Assembly (NCBI RefSeq): GCF_000208745.1
Contig: NC_030851.1
Span: forward strand, 39,643,662 to 39,707,661
DNA length: 64,000 nucleotides
Source of the DNA: Theobroma cacao
Lineage: Eukaryota > Streptophyta > Magnoliopsida > Malvales > Malvaceae
Direction: 5' to 3'
The position numbers were made by a program, and so were the translations under genes. The notes below the pieces were generated by a model that saw nothing but the letters and a program-made list of their open reading frames with translations, was not told where the DNA came from and ran no database searches. This document shows positions 56,801 to 64,000 of this stretch, piece after piece; within the stretch, counting starts at the first letter, position 1, and the number at the start of each line of letters is the position of its first letter.

Positions 56801-59800
56801 GTCCAAGCTTCCTGCTGATGTTGGGGATGAGAATGGTGAGACTATCATAGATGAGCGTAAAATCAGAATAAAGCCATTGCCGAAAAAGGCCATCCCAAAG
56901 CCTCCCCAAGCTCCAGTTGAACTCCCTGTTAGTGATGTAGGTTTGGTACGAAGGTCAGTAACTCTATTTCATGATAAAAGTCTTTATCATTTTTATACTT
57001 TTTTATATTCACTTCTTGGTCGTAGATTGATCAATAAATGCATCATAATGTGAAGATATTGGAATGTAGGTGTGCCTATAGCACAACCTTGTGAATTTGT
57101 TGGTTTGATATGCTGTTTTTCCAAAAAAGTATTGTTTAATATATCTAAGTGACTAAGTACTTTTCACAGAGTAATAAATCAAAACTTCAGATTCCATTCC
57201 AGCATTTTCTTGTGATAGTGAGTTTAACTTATAACCAGAGTAGTTTTTGATTCAATATTTTGGATTCCTTTGAGCATATTTCTTGCTGTGGGCGAGTACT
57301 ACTTGCAACCATAGTTGTTTTTAAGATATTTGAAGCCTCTCTATTTCTCTCGTAGCCACTGACTCACACCTACACTTGCTCATGCATTTGTGTACTTGAA
57401 CACATTTAAAAGCTATGCACTTTATGAAGGGTGGTTTTTAATGAAATATGCTTTGCCTGTCCATATTTAAAAGTTATGCACCTTATGAAGGGTGGTTTTT
57501 AATGAAATATGCTTTGCCTGTCCACATTAAAAGCTATGCACCTTATAAAGGGTGGTTTTTAATGAAATATGAATTGCTTTCCCTATCATTTCTGGAGATT
57601 ATGCATTTCACCATTTTATTTGATCTCTCTATCTTGCACACATATGAGCACGCATGTAGACTCATGAATACTCACATAATAGCCACATGCTTTAGTGAGG
57701 TTGGTTTTAAATCTCTTGGATGAAATATGTCCCTGATGGCTCTTTCTTTTCTAGAAATTATGCAGTTCTTTCATATTTGTTGCCGTATGTGGATGTCTGC
57801 ATCTTGCTATATGCTTTGATCATATATGAGATATGCATTATTCCAGCTTTGTAGATTTTTTGGGTTTTGACTTTAGAGAAAGATATTATAAAAGCAAGAA
57901 GTAAAACTTGTTACTTTTTTACTTATTATGTCTAGTTGCTAGATAGTTATGTTTGGCGAAGTGTAACAAACTATTGCTTCTCTGAGTTTCCATGTAGTTT
58001 CATGTATTTGCTCTCTTCCAATTATCGTGGTTCTGTTTTAATTATGCTAAATGATCGCTGCCTATTTGAATTTCTAGTCATCAAACGACTATTGGATGAT
58101 TGTTACTCTTTCAGGAATTCAAATTACTTAGATACATATTTGGATCCCGCTTTCATGTCCTTGATCAAAGATCCAGATCAGAGACGCCAGGAACAATGGG
58201 AAAAAAATGCTCAAGCACAAGGTGGTTGGACCTGTGCTAAGATGCTTGGATTTGGTGACCTTGGTGGGCCTCCATTATCAGCTGCTGAAGAATACTCACT
58301 TCACTCCAGATACCTCGCTAAGGCAAATTCTCTTAATCTTTCTGAAATTGCAGAGATGAAAATTGTGTAAGTGTATCGTGCAGATGTCCTTTAACTTTTT
58401 CCTATCTTGAGTTAGCATTCTGTTTTATTATATTTCATTATTTTTGAGAATCATTTGGTCAAAATTTTCGTTTCCATTGAATAATTTGGGTGTCCCTGTA
58501 GTGTTAGTGTTTCTAGGATATTATTCACTATATAAACAGCTGAAGTCGTCAGACTGTTTACTCTTTACTCTCCCTTACCTTCTTCTGAATTTCCGATTTT
58601 TATTTGTTGGCTTTGCTAACTGTATGTGGGGCCATGTTTTGTTTATAGTATGAGACTCATTAATTCCATACATGCTTGGATTGGTCCTGGTCTGAATATA
58701 ATGTTTAGTTAGTTTATTTGTTTTATGTCAGTTACCGCGGGGGAGTGGACAGTGAAGGTCACCCTGTTATGGTTGTTGTTGGAGCACATTTTCTGCTGCG
58801 GTGTCTTGAGCTTGAACGTTTTATTCTCTATGTTGTAAAGGTATTAGCTAACTGGTTGGTTCATTTGGACTTCTAAAATTCCAGACACAGTCTCATTGAT
58901 TGCACATCATTTTACACTGCTTGATTTTGGGAAAATTTTTGTGGTTATGGATGCCTAAAAGCATATTTGTACTCAAAACTGGCCTTTTGAGCTAATATCA
59001 TCTTTTGATTTTTATTCAGGAATTTGAACCCTTAATGCAGAAGCCTTATACTATTGTATACTTTCACTCTGCAGCATCTTTACAAATGTAAGTATTGTAT
59101 GGTTTGCAGAATTTTGGTGAAATTTTATGCACTTCAAAGCAACTACAGGGGGTAAACGGTTGGGGGTGGGGGGGTTGGTGTTGGGGGTGTTGGTTAAATG
59201 TTTGGATTCTTTAAGTGGAAGGTTTTAGACCTTTTTCTTCTGATAGCAATAGTTCCCCTTATATGTTATTAGCTCATAACCATTGCTTTTATAAGCAATG
59301 AATTCTCAACGCATTTCTTTAGGGTCATTAATAAAAATTTTACAGGGTAGCTGGGTCCTACGGGAACTTCCAGCATAAAAAAGGGAAAAGCCTCTTTTCT
59401 TTAGGGTCATCAGTAGCATGGCTGTTGGTTATCATGCTTTTCCCGGTGGGAAAGTTTATTTTGATCTGATTGTCAAAGATTAACATATATTAAAACAGTG
59501 CCACCATTCAGAGAAGAAACAGTGATGCTATTGGAAAATTGAACTTGCTGTACAACTGCATGTGATTTTATTAAACAATGATCCATAATTTCTTTTACAC
59601 TTGTGACAGCTGGTCAATTTTTATGCTTCTCATACAAGTCATTCTATGAAATTGCATATAAAATTTTTGGGTACCAGAGGATTTCCTAGACGTTGATAGC
59701 AGTAACAGATAATGGCTCGTAGGCAATTGCATAGTTAAAGCAATGAAAACAAGCAAAAAAGTTGTGCCTTTGCAAAAGAATCTAGATTTGGAAATTTCCA

Positions 59801-60645
59801 TTTTAATCAATACAAAATGATCTTGGTACAACACCATTATATAACCAAGATTGTCTTTGTATGCATTTTCAGAATTCAATTTGTTTTTTATCCTTCGCTG
59901 CTCATGTTACATTTTTCTCTTTCTGGAATAACCAGCCAACCAGACTTAGGATGGATGAGAAGATTACAGCAAATACTTGGTCGGAAGCACCAACGTAACC
60001 TGCATGTATGCAGCTCAACTATTCCATATAATCTGAATATACATTTACAGTCGTAGTTTTGATCCTCTTTCTTGTTTGGTATAGGCAATATATGTTCTTC
60101 ATCCTACCTTTCACTTGAAGGCTGCAATTTTTGCTCTGCAAATGTTCGTGGACAATGTGGTATGTCTTAATTGTTTCTCATCAAATGATTTACCTGTCTA
60201 GGAATTTTGCTGTAACTTGATGTTCTCGGAATTTATCTATAGGTGTGGAAGAAAGTGGTATATGCTGATAGGCTTCTGCAGCTATTCAGATATGTTCCTC
60301 GTGAGCAATTGACCATCCCCGATTTCGTTTTTCAGTTGAGTGCTCTAGTTTAATCTAATTATTATTTCAAATGAAACATGCCACCGTTTCTAATCTGTAG
60401 GCAAGGGGCATTCTTCTGCAGTGTTATAATTGCATCAATGCAATTCTGTTATTCAACAGTTTGCCTTATTAAGCTTATTAATATGTTGAATGCTCAAGAC
60501 ATAGAACGATAACTGAGAGTAGGATAAGAAAGTTGATTCCAATCTTTTTTGTTGATATGATCATTGCAGGCACGATTTAGAAGTGAATGGCGGAAAGGGT
60601 CTTATCGTGGACCCCAGAACGAAATATGTATACCATCGACCATAG
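53801..60645 (+). CDS. Macro-domain plus CRAL-TRIO protein (GDAP2-like, Appr-1-p processing family)
   Basis: Fourteen exons: 53801-54115, 54789-54866, 55061-55116, 55609-55728, 55832-55902, 56450-56543, 56750-56953, 58115-58366, 58732-58840, 59020-59087, 59936-60005, 60085-60159, 60243-60334, 60570-60645, giving 559 residues. The macro domain (about residues 80-240) has DAVVNSTNE, GGCRTGMAKVTNAYDLPA and VIHTVGPKY, which form an ADP-ribose pocket. A charged linker follows (KIRIKPLPKKAIPKPPQAP). The C-terminal CRAL-TRIO-like lipid-binding domain (about 395-545) has GHPVMVVVGAHFL, YTIVYFHSA and YVLHPTFHLKA. The same fusion occurs in animal GDAP2. Whether it binds ADP-ribose or lipids is not known from sequence. 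The start is the first ATG of the exon, MYRTVA. Confidence 0.92.
54541..54599. repeat. 30-bp tandem duplication in GDAP2-like intron 1
   Basis: TTTGTATATCTAACAATGTG plus GAAAAAG occurs twice in direct succession with perfect identity apart from the edges, inside intron 54116-54788. A recent small duplication, with no sign of function. Confidence 0.85.
57408..57583. repeat. Three-copy minisatellite (about 61 bp) in GDAP2-like intron 7
   Basis: Three consecutive units contain AAAAG(C/T)TATGCAC(T/C)TTAT and GGGTGGTTTTTAATGAAATA; the first two continue TGCTTTGCCTGTCCA and the third diverges. It lies in the largest intron of the gene (56954-58114) and is probably polymorphic in copy number. Confidence 0.9.
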
Positions 60646-61621
60646 ACATTTAAATATAGAGTTTCACCAGTTGGAAAAAAGCCACTGATTCTTGTTTTGA
60701 TTTCTCTTCAACTGTATTTTCTAGGCAGGGTGGGGGGTTTGTATTTGGTGGTTGTTTATCGTGTAGAAATAGTCAAATTCTTAATTTATTGAGCAATGAT
60801 ATGTTTGTTTTATGATGAGGAAAAGTAATATTCTCTCTCTCTTGTATCATCTTAAATGATTTGTTAATAATATTTCAGGGTGATCTGAGCTTTCGATTGA
60901 AAGTTGTGCAGTTGGCTTTGTTACAATGTGTTATTTATTCTCTCAATCATCATCATCATGATTTCTTGATGATCATTCTAGGATCTTTCTGAGTTCGTTT
61001 TAACCTTTGTTCTGGAATAATGAGTGTACATTCTGCCCTTAAAAGCTCATCAGACAGATTTGAATTGGATATTGGAAAAAGAAATTTCAAGTTCTTACCA
61101 TTGAAATAAGATATCGGAAATAAAATCAAAGTTCATTGGATGAATACATTCGAGTTTTTGATTTATTATTTGGTATATGATCTTTTTATTTTAAAAAAAA
61201 AAACAGAATTTGAATTAGATATATAAAAAAATGAAATTTCGAAGTTCTAACAGAATTTGGAGAACAAGGAATGGATTAATGTGGGCTGTGGCCCAATCGG
61301 CCCAAATAACACTACATGGTCCAAAAGAATTCCACGTGTCAGGACTTTGTTGAATAACACACTCAACTCCCTAATCCAGACTGCATATGATTTTGAGTTT
61401 TTGACCCCCATAAAATTTTGATATTTTCGTTTCTTTCCCCTTTAGTTTTAGTTTCGTTCACCCGTGTCCCTCTGTTTCCCGTCTACTCTGAAACTAATCG
61501 ATGATAATTTTAATCTCTCTTGCATCTCTCTTTTTTGTCATAAGATACTGATATTTGATTCCAGAATTTCCTTTTTCTTACTCGTCGGCGACTTTCCGGT
61601 GGTTTCTATCATAGAAGGAAA
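60646..61621. other. Spacer between the GDAP2-like and ClpF genes
   Basis: Contains the GDAP2-like 3' region and the ClpF promoter and leader. AT-rich in the middle. No gene recognised. Confidence 0.4.
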
Positions 61622-63391
61622 ATGGTGCAGAGCCTTTCATTAAGCACCTTAACAACCTCCGGAACCACGGCTGTTTATGGGTCAGAGGTGGTGGGGAGGC
61701 GACATTATGAGATAGTTGGGAAAGCCCATGTGAAATCTGGGATTGGTAGACAATCTCTCTGGCATGGGTATGTATCAAGTTTTTACTTTAAAGGCAACCC
61801 CAATTTGTTAAGGAAAAGAAATTTGCGGGTTAAAGCCGGTTGGCCATTTAAAGGAGGTGATCAGGAGTTGGGTGCAAGCTCAGAGCGTAGTGAGACTGCT
61901 AATGAGGATATATTGATTTTCTTTTTCCAGCTGGACTTGGCTACGCAAGTGCAGGTTTTGATGTCAGCTTCTTATTTTTAGGATAGGACTTTACTGTCTT
62001 TTCTTTCATGGGCAAATTGTTTCCACTTATCTTTCAGTTTATGGGGTTGCTTGTGTATTTTGGATTTGCAGCGTGCTTTGAATTTGGAAGAGTATGAAAT
62101 TGCCCAGCAACTTAGAAACAAGCTTACTGAGGTTTGTCCTGACATCTTTCACCCCAGGGGCCTCTATAACAAATTGCTGGATCCTTTTTTTATGCTTGGC
62201 CATCAACTATTGAAGAAATGATTAGTCTGGCAGAAACTTTCATTTTTCTTTTTAACCCATTGCATGCATAATTTATTTATTTACTGGAATTGATTAAGGA
62301 AATGATATTGTTGCTGCAGAGGATCATTTTCATTCAAACTTTACACTACGATGTCATAACATCATGAATTTATGTATGCTTGGTTGCCACAATGTGTACC
62401 CAAGTCTCTTCATGATAAATGGAGTTGGCAGATGTGTATGCGGTGTGTTTATTAACAGGTATTCCCCTTTTAAGGTTGAAGCAGAAATACTTAAGCAGAA
62501 AGAAGCTAAAAGAGGATTGTCCTCAAAGAGTGAAGCCCAAGATAAGGCTATAAGTATAGTGCGACTACGGTGAGTCTCACATTTACTTATCTGCATTTCT
62601 TCTTAGGGTGCATATAATTGATTTTTGAGAAAAAGTGTTCATTTTGACTTATTTTCTTTGTAATTTGCTCCCTTGGTTCATTTGGGGTGCTTTAGATTAT
62701 TGATTTTATTTGTTTCACTTCAGTGGAGACCTGCAGAATGCAATTGAGACTGAGAATTATGCTTTGGCAGCTAAATTACGGGATGACATTTCCAAACTTG
62801 AGGCAGAATCTTTGGCTGCATCTGCAAAAGCATTGGCATATGAAAATGCGCAATATGCATTTCGTTTGGGACAGAAAGTTCAGCATAAAATTTTTGGTAT
62901 ATAATCAATATGATTTCCTCTACATTATTTGGACTTTCTTTTTCCTCCTTATGTAGTTCTTGTCCTTCCCTTTCCCCTAAATTCCAAATGCAGATGGTAG
63001 TATTGGGAATTGACTTCTTTGTCTTTTTTAATTTAATAACTCCGGTTTCATTCTGTTAAAGCATCAGGACTTGACATGATAGCAAATTGCTACGGTTTTT
63101 GTACTCACTCAGTCCTCAGGGAGGGGGGGTGAGGGGGGGGACAGAGAGAAGATGGGGGGTAGGGAGAGGACAACACTGTAGAGCCTTTACATCTATCTGG
63201 ATTTCCTATGACTGGCATTAATACAAGGTTTTTGTCCTCTTTTTAACTGTCTTTCGCCTGCTTGTTTATCTCATTCAGGTTATCGAGCTGTAGTTTGTGG
63301 GATGGATCCAGTGTGCTGTGAATCAAGTTCATGGATGGAAACTGCACAGGTTGAAAAGTTGTCTCATGGTTCTAATCAGCCATTTTATCAG
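61622..63391 (+). CDS. CLPF: Chloroplast Clp protease adaptor ClpF (UVR and YccV-like domains), 3' end missing
   Basis: Exons visible: 61622-61954, 62072-62131, 62475-62569, 62724-62896, 63279-63391; the last ends with a GT donor (TTTTATCAG/GTTTGA) and the remaining exon or exons lie beyond the window. The N-terminus is a chloroplast transit peptide (MVQSLSLSTLTTSGTTAVYG). Then comes the ClpF-specific segment EDILIFFFQLDLATQVQRAL, a UVR-type paired helix (NLEEYEIAQQLRNKLTE...LQNAIETENYALAAKLRDDI) and the start of the YccV-like domain (RLGQKVQHKIFGYRAVVCGMDP...SNQPFYQ). In Arabidopsis ClpF pairs with ClpS1 to deliver substrates such as glutamyl-tRNA reductase to the stromal ClpCPR protease. 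The UVR helices are split by introns. No frame breaks were seen. Confidence 0.92.
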
Positions 63392-64000
63392 GTTTGATTA
63401 ATACTACTTTTATAGTTCATCTGGAGTGGGTTGGTATAATTTTTCCTATGTTTTGCAATGGACTACCTTTTGTTTTGCTATGACCGTATTTATATGATGC
63501 TGAAACCAATAGAACATAGTATAAACATCATTACTGTAACCATTAGCATTGGATCAGCAAAATCCAGGCAGGTCTTAGTTGTGCTTGCTTTAAATTATAG
63601 ATGCAAGGAACAGATATGATCAAACTCTAAACTCTGCTAACATCCCTTTGCCTATAACCTAGTCCATTATCATTTAAGTTTTAGATGTTATACATAGGAC
63701 CTTTAGTGCTTTTCTGTTTTGACTATTTAATCAAGTAACCTGTGAGCCTTTGCTACAATTGTCCCTATGAAAAGTTCATTTCCTTAGGGTGTGTCAGTGC
63801 ATAGTGCCATTAGTGAGGTCATTCCAGCATTTGAGGATGTATTGATACCAACAATATTTACATGATGTATTGGTTTAATACCAGGAGGATTTAATTTCAA
63901 AAAATAAAGTTGTGAGATGATTTTTTTTTTTTTAAATGAGAAAAGAAAAATAAAGAATCTTATTTAAATGTTACAGTATCTAAAAAAAGTTAATATTATT
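63392..64000. other. ClpF intron at the right edge
   Basis: No sequence encoding the rest of the YccV-like domain is recognisable, so this is probably intron up to the window edge. Confidence 0.5.

Overview
This is nuclear DNA from a flowering plant, almost certainly a eudicot. The genes are split by short GT-AG introns with AT-rich intergenic DNA between them. The families are plant-specific: plastidic starch phosphorylase, a CLE peptide, a PPR-E protein, remorin, nodulin-related proteins, UGT708-type glycosyltransferases and chloroplast ClpF. I cannot name the species. There is no bacterial, viral or CRISPR content. One ambiguous base (n) is at 44347.

Layout. 0.5-3.8 kb (-): plastidic alpha-glucan phosphorylase, running off the left edge, with two reading-frame breaks. 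6.1-8.2 kb (+): SNAP25/SNAP33-type Qb,Qc-SNARE. 8.9-11.6 kb (-): PAP2/PAP9-type purple acid phosphatase. 12.5-15.3 kb: a transposon field holding a TRIM-like mini-retrotransposon with a perfect 5-bp target duplication, and a long inverted-repeat element with a nested hAT-like element. 16.2 kb (+): CLE peptide precursor. 18.8-21.0 kb (+): secreted LRR protein with one intron per repeat. 22.1-23.7 kb (-): PPR protein. 23.75 kb (+): tRNA-Thr(AGU). 24.5-26.8 kb (+): GH79 heparanase-like enzyme. 28.0-30.2 kb (+): remorin with an apparent 1-nt frameshift. 31.4-32.1 kb (-): RING E3 ligase with membrane segments. 33.9-35.4 kb (-): tandem pair of nodulin-related protein genes. 37.4-38.9 kb (+): gankyrin-like ankyrin protein. 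39.8-50.3 kb (+): array of UGT708-type (C-glycosyltransferase clade) genes, three intact, one pseudogene and two short relics. 50.7-51.9 kb (+): small plastid-targeted protein. 53.8-60.6 kb (+): macro-domain plus CRAL-TRIO protein (GDAP2-like). 61.6 kb to the right edge (+): chloroplast ClpF, incomplete.

The genes are not one pathway. The gene order looks like an ancestral block: from memory SNAP30, PAP2, an LRR protein, a remorin and an NRP-like gene lie together on Arabidopsis chromosome 1, and ClpF, an ankyrin protein, NRP1 and PAP9 lie together on chromosome 2. This window appears to hold the union of both. The lineage-specific part is the UGT array between the ankyrin gene and the small plastid-protein gene. 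It grew by segmental duplication that carried along the tail of the ankyrin gene, was reshaped by gene conversion, and carries a two-residue insertion in the sugar-donor PSPG box of three copies.

Exon boundaries were assigned by hand from reading frame, splice consensus and remembered family sequence. Summed exon lengths are divisible by three for every complete gene except the remorin, whose total is one base too long. The glucan phosphorylase fragment likewise has one exon with a single extra base.
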